The notes: a model not told the origin generated them from the letters alone. A DNA stretch of 64,000 nucleotides from Hyaloraphidium curvatum (GCA_025558095.1 JAIVFI010000022.1:186001-250000), one strand, 5' to 3'. Shown: positions 39,026-48,557, numbered from the stretch's first letter. A program made the numbers and translations.

Positions 39026-40069
39026 ATGTTCCGGTTCCTCGGCGCGGCGCTGCAGGTTATCGGGCTGAACCGGGCGCAGAAGGAAACGGAGGTTGCGGAG
39101 GGTGGCGAGGACGCGGGCGAGGCGGCCGAGGTCGCGGACGCCGTCGAGGAGGAGGTCGTCGCCGAGGAGGTCGCCGTCGTCGTCACGCCGCCCGAGGAGC
39201 CCGAGGAGAAGCCGAAGGCGAAGGGCCGAGCGAAGCCCAAGAAGGAGGAGAAGGAGGCGTCGCCGCCGAAGGCGAAGGAGGAGCTGAAGCCGCCGCCGCG
39301 CAAGGGCCGCGCGAGCAGGAGCCCGTCGCCGGCGAAGCCCGAGGAGCCAAAGCCGCGCTCGCCCGCCCGCGGCAAGAAGGCTGCCGAGGTCGAGAAGGAG
39401 GAGCCGAAGCCGGAGCCCAAGTCGGGCCGCAAGGGCCGCAAAACCCCGGCAAAGGCGGCCACCCCCGAGCCCGAGGAGGAGGAGGAGGGTGGGTTGCCCT
39501 GCTCTCCTGCCCCTTTGATTTCTTTGCTCATATCGCCCTTATTGGCAGACGCCTCGTTCGCCCCTTCGCCCGGCGAGGCCGCCAAGAAGCGCAAGTCGGG
39601 CGGGACCCCCGCTAAGGCCGAGCCCACGCCGAGCAAGAAGGCCCGCACGTCCGAGCGGCAGCGCGCCCCGGCAAACAAGTGGGACGACGACGAGATCAAG
39701 GCGCTCGAGGCCGGCGTCAAGAAGTGGGTTGCGCGGGCTCGCTTCGGCCGAACCGTTTTGACAGGTGCCTGCCCCCCTTCGTCTTCGACCCGCGATCGCA
39801 TTCGCTCCCTCCTGCTTTAACTCATCGCCATCTCTGCACTTTTCTCCTTCCATCTTGCTGCCCCTCGCCTCTTCTCTCCGCACTCTACTCCCTCCGACCC
39901 TCCCTCCAGGCACGGCTCCGCCTGGATCCGCATCCTCTCCGACCCCGCCTTCGCGCACACCCTCCGGGGCCGCACCAACGTGCAGCTCAAGGATCGCGCC
40001 CGGATCGAGAAGAAGCACGCGATCGAGCGGGACGGCGACCCGGGGGTGTGGGCGTGCGCGAGCAACTAG
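39026..40069 (+). CDS. Telobox Myb/SANT DNA-binding protein
   Basis: Exons 39026-39488, 39549-39723 and 39910-40069, closing to 265 residues. An acidic then Lys/Pro-rich disordered body resembles linker-histone tails (KPKAKGRAKPKKEEKEASPP, SPSPAKPEEPKPRSPARGKK). The C-terminal 70 residues form one Myb repeat: NKWDDDEIKALEAGVKKHGS, AWIRILSDPAFAHTLRGRTN and VQLKDRARIEKK. The NVQLKD element matches the telobox (VDLKDKWR) of TRF, Tbf1 and Taz1-type telomeric repeat binders. The helix-3 Trp/Arg pair is altered (LKDRAR). Predicted nuclear, binding TTAGGG-like DNA or acting in chromatin. The second intron (186 bases) is the longest in the window. The start follows MFRFLGAALQVIGLNR; the open frame extends upstream but without conservation. 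Confidence 0.75.
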
Positions 40070-40277
40070 CACCCCGCGTGCCCGCGGGAGAAAGGACTTT
40101 TGCGGCCGGGCAGGGACCGGCGGATTCTTGTGGACGCCGGTGATGGCGGGTGTAGATAGACCGCCGCGGGCGGCAATGTTTGCCTAGCTAATCGCGTAAT
40201 CGTAACGTTCGAAGCTGCCTCGACTGAATCACAACGAAGACCCGAAAGACCGTCGGATTCATCAAGGCCCTTTGCCA

Positions 40278-40879
40278 TCACGATTTTCCGCAAGCAGACC
40301 CTTTTTCCGAAACAGATGCCGCCCCGAGTCTCCGGCATTGTTCCTTGTGCCTCGGTCAGTCCAAGACTTGGCACTTCCGCGAACAGTAGTGCACGGATTT
40401 GCAGCAAGAACAGCGCTGAAACTCCGTCTTTGGATCCGATGATAGCATTCGGCATGTCGCACACCTTGTGTTGCACGCGAGGTGATTCTCAAAGGCCGTG
40501 TCGCGACCACCCAAAAGGTGGGTCCCTTTCACCAGGCCGTGCTCCGCCACCGACGATTTTGTTTCGAGTGCGATGCGGCAGGTCTCCTTGGTACAGCGAG
40601 GAAACACTTACACGCTCGCGATCTGCGTGCCGTCGGCCATGTAGCCCGCGGCGGCGCTGGAGCAATGCTTGGAAGGATCGGCCTCGGCGAACGATGCGCA
40701 CTGGTACTCGCTGCCCGGTTTGCGGATGGATTCCAACGTGATCGAGAAAACGATGTCCTCGAGGGCACGGTGGCTTTGGTCCCTGGAGCCTCCACTCCGC
40801 CCTCCAGTGACGTGTAGGGGAAACCTTCCTGCACGACAGGGTACCGGCCGGTGGCTCCTGCGAGGCAGCAAAGGCGCAA
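40278..40879 (-). pseudogene. MYND zinc-finger gene, inactivated
   Basis: The C-terminal part reads CATCRMLSS, FQRCSCCKSVHYCSRKCQVLD, then a TGA at 40358-40356 exactly where MYND fingers have Trp, followed in the same frame by PRHKEQCRRLG. Thus the zinc ligands C-x2-C, C-x2-C, Y-C-x3-C and H-x3-C all survive around a nonsense codon. Upstream, a GTAAGT donor at the end of MADGTQIASV can join to VCATC. Further 5' the frame breaks once more at 40760-40772 (one base missing between TKATV and ALEDIVFSITLE). Two independent lesions argue for a real pseudogene. Without them it would end at 40278. MYND fingers mediate protein binding. Confidence 0.7.
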
Positions 40880-41248
40880 GACCAGTCGTCGTTATGTCGA
40901 TGGAAGGAACTTCACGGCTGCTGCAGAAGATATGGTTTGTCGGGGTGTGCGCGCAGGCCGATTCGCCGGGCCTCTATGACGAGCAGCAAACCGCGAGCGA
41001 CACGTCATCCAATCCAACTACTTTCAAACAGAAATCATCCCCGGCATATCCTCTCCCGGAGCCATACCAGAGAAACATCATGAAACATTGTACCAGCTGC
41101 CATTATTTGGCCACGACGCCCAGGAAAAAGAGGCTTCCGCGGTTCCGCGGATGCCGCAGACGCGAGAGGCTTTCTCGCCTCCACCATATATAAACTAAAC
41201 ACTTCCGGCCATCACCTCATCTCCCCCGCAACCACCAAGAAAGCAGAA
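40880..41248. other. Intergenic stretch, lower GC
   Basis: Noticeably more AT-rich than its surroundings. 41180-41200 holds ATATATAAACTAAAC, a TATA-box-like element about 65 bases before the ATG of the next gene at 41249. Confidence 0.45.
41185..41193 (+). promoter_or_regulatory. Candidate TATA box
   Basis: TATATAAAC-type sequence in a GC-rich genome, 60 or so bases upstream of the ATG at 41249. Position and composition fit a strong core promoter. No experimental support. Confidence 0.5.
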
Positions 41249-41890
41249 ATGTCCGACCCCAACGCGTACGTTCTTGACTTATCGACGTTCCCGCCCTGCC
41301 ACTCACCCTCTCGCCGTGCCAGCCCTGGCCTCGCGTCGCGCCTCGCCTCGGGCCTCGCCTCGGGCCTCCACAGCATCAGCGACACGGTCCAGAACGCCCT
41401 CAGCGGCGGCGGCGAAGCAGATGACCGCATCGCAAGGGGCATGTCGACCACGGCCGGGCCCAACACAGACGCGTCGCGGTTCACGGGAACTTCGGGCGGA
41501 GCCGTGGGCGGCAGAGACGTGAGCGACGTGCCCAGCGCTGGTCCGGTGCGTTCATCAACACGCACTTGCACTATCCGAATGCTTATTTTCTGCTCTCGCC
41601 AAGGACGCCGTTGCCGGACCCGGCGCCGTGGCTCCTGCGCCTCCGACCGCCACCCCCGAGCAGGCGCAGAAGAACAGGGAGGAGCGGGAGTTCAAAGACT
41701 CTCCCGTCGCCGTGCTGGGGAGCGGTGAGCATGTGCCGGCGACCGGTGGGACGAACGAAGTGGGCGAGCCGATGATCAGGGCCGAAGGAAAGGTGTGTGA
41801 TCTTCGGTTTGGGGCGTGCGGGATGGCGTACTGAAGCTGACCCACATTCTGATCCAGGACTGGAGGGCCAGCCCGACTACGCACTCGTGA
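41249..41890 (+). CDS. Small hydrophilic disordered protein
   Basis: Exons 41249-41265, 41323-41545, 41604-41792 and 41858-41890, about 153 residues. The first exon encodes only MSDPNA. Spliced sequence: PGLASRLASGLASGLHSI repeats, then SDTVQNALSGGGEADDRIAR, a Gly/Thr/Ser-rich middle and EQAQKNREEREFKDSPVAVL ending near EVGEPMIRAEGK. No known domain. Composition (Gly, Ser, Ala, charged, few hydrophobics) is like fungal stress or hydrophilin-type small proteins. The TATA-like promoter suggests strong, regulated expression. The last exon is uncertain: an alternative phase reads LEGQPDYALVRG and stops slightly later. The TATA-like element, three clean introns and phase agreement support a real gene. 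Confidence 0.6.
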
Positions 41891-41996
41891 GAGGGTAGAA
41901 TGGGCCAGAAATCAGACGAACTGCGCGACGTTGTCTTTGTTCTTCCAATCCATTTATCATCTCATTGCACTCAGTTGCACCGTGCCAAAGATAGCT

Positions 41997-43160
41997 TCAC
42001 TTCATTGCTAACCAGCTCAGCGCCACGGCCAAGCTCGTGGCCACGTTCAAGCTGTCGCTGCCCTCGCTCATAGGGATCCTCACTTTGACGTCGGCCCTCT
42101 CCAGCGTTGGCTTCTGCAGCCCCGGCCCTTCCGCCCCCAGGATGATCGCAATCTTCCTCGGGGTCCGGCGCAGATCCGCGGAAAGATCACGGATGTCCAC
42201 GGCCGAGGGGTGCGGCGTCATCGCGATCGTCAGGAAGCCCGCGCGCTTGATCGCCTCCAGGTCGTCGTCGCTCTCGGTTGGCGGGGCAATTGGGGAAGAG
42301 GCGGCGGCGAAGGCGTCCGGGTCGATGTTGGGGTGCAAAGATCCCGCCGCAAGGCCGCGGAAATAGAGGTCCGATGCCGCGTAGAGGGAAGGATCGGCGC
42401 CGTACTGCCCCACGGCAGGATCGGCGGCCGCGAGTTCGTCCATCTCGCCTTCGTCAGCCAACGCTTTGGCATCGTCCGGATGCGGCGAAACAGGCGCCCG
42501 GCCGGCTTGCCCGTCGTGGGAACGTCGCCGGCCGGAGGGTTTGGCGCCCCAGTGCGTGGGCCAGTTGTTCAGCACGCCAAAAGGAACTCGCAGGGCGTGT
42601 CCGACGCTGACCCTGAGAGCCTTCCGGTATAATGGGTGGCAGGAGTCCCGCGTGAGCAGAACGGCGGCCTCGCTGCAGTCCACGAAGCAGGCCAGATTGC
42701 GAAAGACTGAGCCGACATTGTCCATGTTTATGACGCGGTCGCAGACCACCACCACGCGGGCACTCGACAGCACATCCTCCAAAGGCAGCGGAGAAGGCAC
42801 TTTGGCAGCCGCCAGCACGCCCCGGTGAAAGTTGAAACCAGAGAGCTTCTCGAGGTCCGGAGCAGGGCACACGTAGACGGGCACCCGCGCTCGAGACCTC
42901 CTCCCCAGCAAGTCCAGTGCTCCACGCAGTTTGTCCCTGTGGTGCGGCGTGACCACGACAGCCGTTACGTCGAACGGCGAGGCAATGAGGTGCCGCACGA
43001 CCGTCTCGCCCTCGGCGACGAAGACCGCCGCCGCTCCGCGCTGTTCGGCCAGCCGAAGCCGAGCATCCTTCAAATCCCGGAACGGCGCCAGCCGAGCATC
43101 GTCCCCATTCACGTCGATCAGCTCCACGCCGGCTCCGTTTGCCGGAGCAGGCGAGTTCAT
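41997..43160 (-). CDS. SpoU/TrmH-type RNA 2'-O-methyltransferase
   Basis: 387 residues, intronless from ATG 43160. The SPOUT knot motifs are complete: motif 1 DRVINMDNVGSVFRNLACF, motif 2 IAIILGAEGPGL and motif 3 VRIPMSEGSDSLNVATSLAV. An N-terminal L30e-like substrate domain precedes them (FVAEGETVVRHLIASPFDV). An insertion of about 120 residues between motifs 1 and 2 (Gly/Asp/Ala-rich, KALADEGEMDELAAADPAVG) is longer than in bacterial relatives. It transfers methyl from SAM to a ribose 2'-OH, usually in rRNA or tRNA; organellar 23S-type rRNA is likely but no clear presequence is seen. Shares a 108-base promoter with the F-box gene. Confidence 0.88.
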   Translation of the reverse strand: MNSPAPANGAGVELIDVNGDDARLAPFRDLKDARLRLAEQRGAAAVFVAEGETVVRHLIASPFDVTAVVVTPHHRDKLRGALDLLGRRSRARVPVYVCPAPDLEKLSGFNFHRGVLAAAKVPSPLPLEDVLSSARVVVVCDRVINMDNVGSVFRNLACFVDCSEAAVLLTRDSCHPLYRKALRVSVGHALRVPFGVLNNWPTHWGAKPSGRRRSHDGQAGRAPVSPHPDDAKALADEGEMDELAAADPAVGQYGADPSLYAASDLYFRGLAAGSLHPNIDPDAFAAASSPIAPPTESDDDLEAIKRAGFLTIAMTPHPSAVDIRDLSADLRRTPRKIAIILGAEGPGLQKPTLERADVKVRIPMSEGSDSLNVATSLAVALSWLAMK

Positions 43161-43268
43161 TGTGGTCTCCGCGTTAGCGTCGCTTTGTTTACATCTCCAG
43201 TCACCCCGCGTAAAGGTGTTGCTACTGTAGCTGCACTCGCCCGCTGAACAGTGGACGATAACGCCCCG

Positions 43269-44428
43269 ATGGCGCCTCGGATGCGCCAGCGCTCGACGAG
43301 GGCCCGATCCCGAAAGCAAGCTGCCGATGCCCGCGGCGCCGCGTCCGAGATTCCGACGCTCCTTCCGGAGATTGTCTCCCGCATCCTTGACATCCTTCTC
43401 TTTGCCGGAGCCCATGGCACTATCTTCCGCATGCTCACTGTGAGCCGGGAGTTCTACCATCTCACGATGCGGAAGCTCTATTACTGCTTGACATTCAAAG
43501 GTCCCAACTCCCGCATCCTGGACTTCGTCCGTCCCGGTTTCTACGAAGGACGTTTTGGGTACATCAAAAACCTGGAGCTGTATCGATCGGCCGTCAAACG
43601 GGGCGGGGATGCGACGTGGGAACTCCTGGAGAGATGCCTGCCGACATTGAGGGTCTTCTACATTCACCTTGATTGCGCGGCAGAAGCGCGCAGGTTTTGG
43701 GCCTCGGTTGAGAATGTGCCCCCGCCGGTGCTCGAGGAGCTGAGGCTTGAAATTGGCAATGACGCGGACCAGGAGACTCCTACGGACCTTGCACTTCCTT
43801 CGTCGCTCCAGAAAATCACTATTAAGCTCGCCGACGAGGAGGACGAGTGTATCCGCATCGTGCGATTGCTCGAGACGGGCGGTGCACATGTCGGACGGAT
43901 CTCGCTGGACGGCATTCTCCCCAACGAACAGTGGTCAGCGCTCCTCCCGCGTATCCGTGGCGTCACCGTCCCTGCTACGGAACTCCCCGCTCTGCTCGCA
44001 GTTCCTGACCTCCAACTAGACACGTTGGGAATCGACTTTTACTCCTCGGAATCGCGTGATCTGGATCCCGCTGCCTGGGCTTCAATCAAGACCCTGGGGC
44101 TCAAGCGACTGGATCTGGACAACCCCAACACCGCGAGCAAACTCCTGCTCGATCTCCCCCGGGACTTGAGGAGCTCGTGCTGCGCCGGCCACGTCCCGAC
44201 CTTGGCCGGGCCGGCCAGTCCAAGGTCCGCGCGGCTCTCCGATCCGCCGGCGCGCCCGCGATCGTCGTGCTGGAACCCGGGGATTTTTTCGACCACCACG
44301 TCGAGGAGAGCGAATGGGACATGTGGAAGGGGCTGGACAACATGGAGGTGCGGTGGCTCGGCGAAGACTATGATGCTGGTTCCGGTGCCGGTTCCGGTGC
44401 CAAGAGCGCGGTAGTTTTGCCGTTTTGA
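43269..44428 (+). pseudogene. F-box-like protein, one-base deletion near the end
   Basis: ATG at 43269. N-terminal basic segment, then IPTLLPEIVSRILDILLFAG and MLTVSREFYHLTMRKLYYCL, an F-box-like start, followed by leucine-rich sequence (IKNLELYRSAVK, LPSSLQKITIKL, WASIKTLGLKRLDLDN). At 44155-44163 (CTCCCCCGGG) one base is missing. Beyond it the second frame continues LEELVLRRPRPDLGRAG, then VVLEPGDFFDHHVEESEWDM, to TGA at 44428, collinear with the remnant at 26136-26592. Left unrepaired, the protein would end at 44414 with an unrelated tail of about 80 residues, so it could still function. The lesion is in a C run, a place where both mutation and sequencing error occur. Confidence 0.7.
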
Positions 44429-44635
44429 TCGCGGAGATGGGCGCCAAACTGGTTGTCAGCTGCTGTGGGTGGGACCGTAATGTAGTGAACTGTATCTTGT
44501 TGAATTGAGCCTCGTCGTTACACACTTTTGCGTTGTTTGTTTGAGTGTTGGTGGCGGGATCGAAGTTGAAAGGGGATCTCGGGCAAACACGATCGGTGGT
44601 TCGCGACCCTGAGGCGCGACCTCGACGAACCGCGA

Positions 44636-44643
44636 CTACAAAA
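44636..44643 (+). promoter_or_regulatory. Candidate core promoter element of the CAP gene
   Basis: TACAAAAG within CGACTACAAAAGGG, about 95 bases before the ATG; present at the same position before CAP copy 1. It resembles a weak TATA element. Conservation is uninformative because the whole region is duplicated. Confidence 0.35.
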
Positions 44644-44733
44644 GGGAGTCTCCTCCTCTCATCACTCTCCACTTCTCCTTCATCACTCCATTTCCTCCAC
44701 TACCCCTTCTGCCCACCGCTCGCCGCCCCCGCC

Positions 44734-45510
44734 ATGGCCCGCGCGCTCCTCCTCGCCGCCTCTCTCGCCTTCCTCGCCGCGCCCGCGCTCGCGTACCACG
44801 ACCCGTTCATCTGCCTCGTCAACGACGCGCGCGCAAAGGCCGGCGTCGCGCCGCTCGGCTTCGCGCCCGGGCTGCAGGAGGTCGCGCAGCGCGTGGCGTG
44901 GGACCTGTACAACACCCGCACCGTGTCGCACTTTGGCAGGTCGGTAACTCGCGGGCACTTCTTCGCACCGCGGGCGTGGACAGGAAGCCCACCTGCCCTG
45001 CCTTGGACGGCCTGGCCTCGTTCTTGCGACACGATCGCCTGCCTGCCATTTCGCCGATCGTTGACGCGTCGTTCCCACCTCCCACCAGCGACGGCTCCAA
45101 CCCCCTCACCCGCCTCGCGCCCCTCGGCTACGCCAAGATCGGAGAGAACGTCGCCGGCGGCCAGACCACCATCGAGTGGGCCATGGGTGCGTGCCGATCG
45201 CCGCCTCCTGCCTGCGATCGTCCCACTAATCTGCCTCTCCCGGGCCCCGACAGACTCCTTCATGGGCTCGCCCGGCCACCGCAAGACCCTTCTCGACCCC
45301 GCCTTCACCTGCATGGGCTCGGCCAAGGTCGGCGACCGCTACGCGCAGGAGTTCGGCCAGGGCGGCGGCTGCCCCGTGCCCGACTGCTGGCGCTTCCCTG
45401 CCCGCAGGCTCGCGCGCAGGGCCGTCGAGCTCGCCGAGCCCTACGTCGCCGTCGTCAACTCGACCGCCACAAGGGCGTCCTCGACCTCGCTGCCCGAGGC
45501 GTCGCACTGA
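44734..45510 (+). CDS. Secreted CAP-superfamily (SCP/PR-1-like) protein, copy 2
   Basis: Exons 44734-44939, 45089-45186 and 45254-45510, 186 residues. The signal peptide differs from copy 1 only by Leu to Phe (MARALLLAASLAFLAAPALA), and exon 3 encodes an identical protein. Domain features are as in copy 1: ICLVNDARAKAGVAPLGFAP, VSHFG, IGENVAGGQ, DSFMGSPGHRKTLLDPAF and GGGCPVPDCW. Intron 1 is almost the same length (149 versus 145 bases) but has diverged most. Either copy could be the source. The gene converges on the SDR at 45707, whereas copy 1 is followed by unique sequence. Confidence 0.82.
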   Translation: MARALLLAASLAFLAAPALAYHDPFICLVNDARAKAGVAPLGFAPGLQEVAQRVAWDLYNTRTVSHFGRSVTRGHFFAPRAWTGSPPALPWTAWPRSCDTIACLPFRRSLTRRSHLPPATAPTPSPASRPSATPRSERTSPAARPPSSGPWVRADRRLLPAIVPLICLSRAPTDSFMGSPGHRKTLLDPAFTCMGSAKVGDRYAQEFGQGGGCPVPDCWRFPARRLARRAVELAEPYVAVVNSTATRASSTSLPEASH

Positions 45511-45706
45511 TCGGACCGGACTCGCGTACTTGCGCTGGATATCGATACCGTAGATGGATAAGGCCTCGGCCTAACTTGAAGCCGTTGGAGACATGTAGAA
45601 GATACCAGAGTCGTATTCGCGGCAATGAAAACAGAGCCTATTGATCTCGAAGCTGCCCCCCGCGCGCAATTTCTCCATCCGAAGCACATCCTGCCCGCCA
45701 AATCCA

Positions 45707-46715
45707 CTAGAGGCTCGCCTTGCCCCTCACATACCGCCCCATGGAGCTGTCCGGTGCAGGGTACGGCACCGCCTCCCCAGCGTCGCCTGCGACGACGAAC
45801 GCTCCCCCGCGCACCGACTGGTCGCGCACGCACTTGACCACCGCTTCTGCGACGGCCCGCGGGGGCGTGTAACCCCCGAGCAGCTCGACCGCGGGGCCGA
45901 TCGCCTTTGCAAAGGCTTCCTTGGTCCGCGGGGGGTCCTGCAAGCAATGGGGCGTTCAGCAGCGGCCCATCGGAAGGCTGCTGCAGACGCACCCCGGGTC
46001 TGAGGCCCTCTTTCTGCACCATGGGCGTCCACACCAGGCCGGGTAGCACCACAGCACAACGTACGGGGGATTTCCCGCGGGCCATGGCGTCCAGGGTCGC
46101 CTGGAGGGTTTCAACGAAGGTTATCTGCGCGGACTTGCACGCGGCGTCTGGGGCCGGCAATCGGGCAATGAGGCGCATCCGCGCGGCAAATAGCAAAGAG
46201 GACATACAGGAGAAGCCCGAGGATGGGGCCATGACGATGCGCTCCTGGGGGTTGCCCGCGTGGATGCCGCCGAGCGAGGAGACGGCGACGAACACGCCGG
46301 GCGCCTTTGCCCGCAGCCAGTGCGTGGCCGCCAGCCGGCCCAGAAGCATGAAGCCGACCAAGTTGCCCTGCACGACCCGCATCCACGCGTCGTCGCGTGC
46401 ACCGCGCAGGATCCCCGGCGCAGGATCGCCCACGAAGCCGGCGTTCGCGACGACGACGTCCAGCCCCCCAAGGCGCGCCGCGGCGGCATCGAACGCGCCG
46501 CGAACGCTGTCGGGATCGCACACATCGCACCGCACGAAGCAGACCGAGCCCGCGCCGTGGACGGCCTCGAGCGCCGCGACCGCCGCCGCGCCGTTCGCCT
46601 CGTTCCGGTTCAGGATGGCCACTTTTGCGCCAAGGGACAGCAACAGTTGGACGATCTCGCGACCCATTCCCTCCGTGCCGCCCGTTACGAGGGCACGCGC
46701 ACCGCGGAGCTCCAT
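45707..46715 (-). CDS. Short-chain dehydrogenase/reductase
   Basis: Exons 46715-46208, 46147-45993 and 45937-45707, closing to 297 residues. Rossmann start ALVTGGTEGMGREIVQLLL (TGxxxGxG), then VAILNRNEANG, RCDVCDPDSVRGAF, VVVANAGFVGDP and FVAVSSLGGIHAGN. The catalytic YxxxK appears only after splicing: the first intron (GTATGT...CCCAG) divides the Tyr codon, giving FSYAACKSAQITF. The PG motif follows (VVLPGLVWTPM). An NAD(P)-dependent oxidoreductase of the 3-ketosphinganine/oxidoreductase-like clade is possible, since a stretch before the catalytic Tyr (AGNPQ..) and the RNxxA segment resemble it, but the substrate is not assigned. No membrane anchor is seen. Confidence 0.85.
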
Positions 46716-47693
46716 CGTTGCTGGCGGGCGTGGTGGCAAGCTTCCCGCGAACGTTCCGCCAACACCAGCTCGCCGCCCTCCGACCGAGTTCTGCCTCCCA
46801 ACACGCGCCGTGGCAAAGCTGCGGAGTCCGTGAAGGCGAGTGCTTAGTGCAGGGCGGTCTGACGGAATGGATGTGTGTGAAGATGATCCGCAGGAGAGTA
46901 TTAGCAACACGTGCAGGATGAGCGTGAACACGCGAAGGACCAACAACAGCATTCTTGACTTGATGTCGATGGGTTTGTGTGTGAGACACGATTCTATTTG
47001 ATGCTTGCTTGAAATGACTATGCCTCTTCGTTGGTCAGAATGGTGTACTGGGATGGTCAGCGCGAGGTCGGCGTTTTAAGAGAGTTGCCTTCCAGCAGCG
47101 CAGCGCTGAACTAGCGCTTGACTCGGACGCGAAGTCGTCCAATGAAAATGTGAGCGCCAGCTTACTCTCGATCGTTAGTCGATGTCGATGTTACAGTTTC
47201 GATCCAGTTTCGATCCGGTTTCGATCCGATCAACGAAAAAACGGCCTTGACTTGTTGTCGCGGGCCACAACACGATGCGCTCCGCCAAAACAGCGTTCGT
47301 CCAACGATTTCGGAGCTCGAACATGAATTTTTCGCGAATCGACCGCGAAGTCGGGCCCATGTGTCACATGCCCCGGCCCTCTTCGCGGCCGGCCCCCGGG
47401 CCCCGGCAGCGGGCCGCGTGGTGCCAGCGGCGCTGCACTGCGGCCGGCGAGGCGGCGGGCGGCGCTCCGGCGGCGGGCGATGCGTGTGACCGCGGCGGCC
47501 GGTAGGGATCGCGGCGGCCGTTTCGGCTCTATCGCCCAGCACACAGCAACGAGAGAACTCGCGCGCACCGCCCAGCGCCGCCCGGTCGGTTCCCCGCCCC
47601 GTCGTCGTGTGCCCGCATCGGGCGCCCTCACACGCGTCCGCCCCCGCCCCGCCGGCGCCAGATCTACATAGCCCGCCGCACACGGCCCCTCCA
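46716..47693. other. Long intergenic region with short repeats
   Basis: About 980 bases between divergent genes. 46840-47160 is relatively AT-rich. 47195-47227 has a tandem repeat. 47380-47690 is very GC-rich and probably the 5' region of the gene at 47694. No coding frame is supported on either strand. Confidence 0.5.
47195..47227. repeat. Three tandem copies of an 11-mer, RGTTTCGATCC
   Basis: AGTTTCGATCC, AGTTTCGATCC, GGTTTCGATCC follow each other directly, and GATC continues after the third. Preceded by related TCGATCG and GTCGATGTCGATGTT. It could be a clustered binding site or replication slippage. Confidence 0.8.
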
Positions 47694-48557
47694 ATGACCG
47701 ACACGCCCCGGCTGCCCGCCGCCGCGCCCCCTGCGACGCCCGCCGACGCAGACACGACAGACTCCGAAGCCGCCGAGCCCGGTAGGTCCCCGCCGCCCCC
47801 CGCGCGTCTTGGGTGGGGTCTGACTCGGTAGCCGTCCCAGAACGTCCCGCCACGCCGGTGCTCGCGTCCGCCTCGCTGCAGACCACGCCGGCGTCCTCCC
47901 CGGCGCGCCGAAGCCATGACGACAGGCCCGCAGGGTCTAGCGGTGTCTGTAAGAGGCTCCTCCGGGCCAATGGGGAAAACGGACAAGATGATCACCAAGA
48001 CAAGAGGACGCGTCTCGACGAGGCCAACGAAGGCGCCAGGGACACTTTTCAAGATGTCCCCGACCTGCTCTCGGCCCTGGAGGGCGACGACGACGCCGCC
48101 CTTTCGAAGCTCGATGCCGAAGCTGCCTGGATCTTGCAGACGCTCCCAGACGGTGGGTCCCGCGCTCCCGGGGCCGCTTTGCACGCTGACGCCGCTTACG
48201 GGCAGAGCCCTTCTTGCCCGACCCACCCCCGCACGGCCACCTGAAAATGCAAGGCTGGCTCGAGAGGCTTTTCGAGGAAGATAGCTCGACTTTCGTTTCC
48301 ACGGGCTACGCCGACGAGCCGGAGGACGGTGGCTACGGGTCCGACACCGAGACGAGCACCGCCGGGGACTGCAGCGGCGACGAGGACGACGCTGGTGAGT
48401 GTCCTACTTTACCGCGTGGCACCAGCGCTGATTGGAGGGACAAGCAGGGCTTTTCGACCTGGAGTTCGAGAACTGCTACGAGGACGAGGACGTCTTCTAT
48501 GGGCTGCAGCGCCACGGTCGCTCCGGCCTCTTCCCGTCTAGGGAAAGCAATGAGTGA
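47694..48557 (+). CDS. Acidic, mostly disordered protein of unknown function
   Basis: Exons 47694-47781, 47841-48152, 48206-48394 and 48448-48557, all GT-AG, closing to 232 residues. The N-terminal third is Ala/Pro/Thr-rich. A helical acidic part follows: ANEGARDTFQDVPDLLSALE, GDDDAALSKLDAEAAWILQT, LPDPPPHGHLKMQGWLERLF and EEDSSTFVSTGYADEPEDGG. The last exon reads GLFDLEFENCYEDEDVFYGL, then QRHGRSGLFPSRESNE. The closing GRSGLFPS resembles the last strand of an SH3 domain, and LFDLEFE its first, but the middle is too short for a normal SH3 fold. No homolog recognised. Four exons that all agree in phase and keep acidic, low-complexity but protein-like sequence make a real gene likely. Confidence 0.65.

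Larger units (their letters stand above)
44522..45664 (+). repeat. Inverted duplicate, right copy (CAP gene plus flanks)
   Basis: Partner of 24932-26068. The match begins in the F-box/CAP intergenic region near CTTTTGCGTTG and ends 150 bases beyond the CAP stop, inside the 3' flank shared with the convergent SDR gene. The two arms are inverted with about 18.5 kb between them. Confidence 0.85.

Noticed and set aside
40356-40358. TGA as a tryptophan codon
   Set aside because: TGA is a normal stop in deformylase, the hydrolase-region genes, the SUMO-like and glutaredoxin-like genes, so a reassigned code does not fit; a nonsense mutation is simpler.
41997-43889. Longer 630-codon version of the methyltransferase
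   Set aside because: Sequence upstream of ATG 43160 overlaps the divergent F-box gene and has no conserved character; the L30e-like domain begins shortly after 43160.
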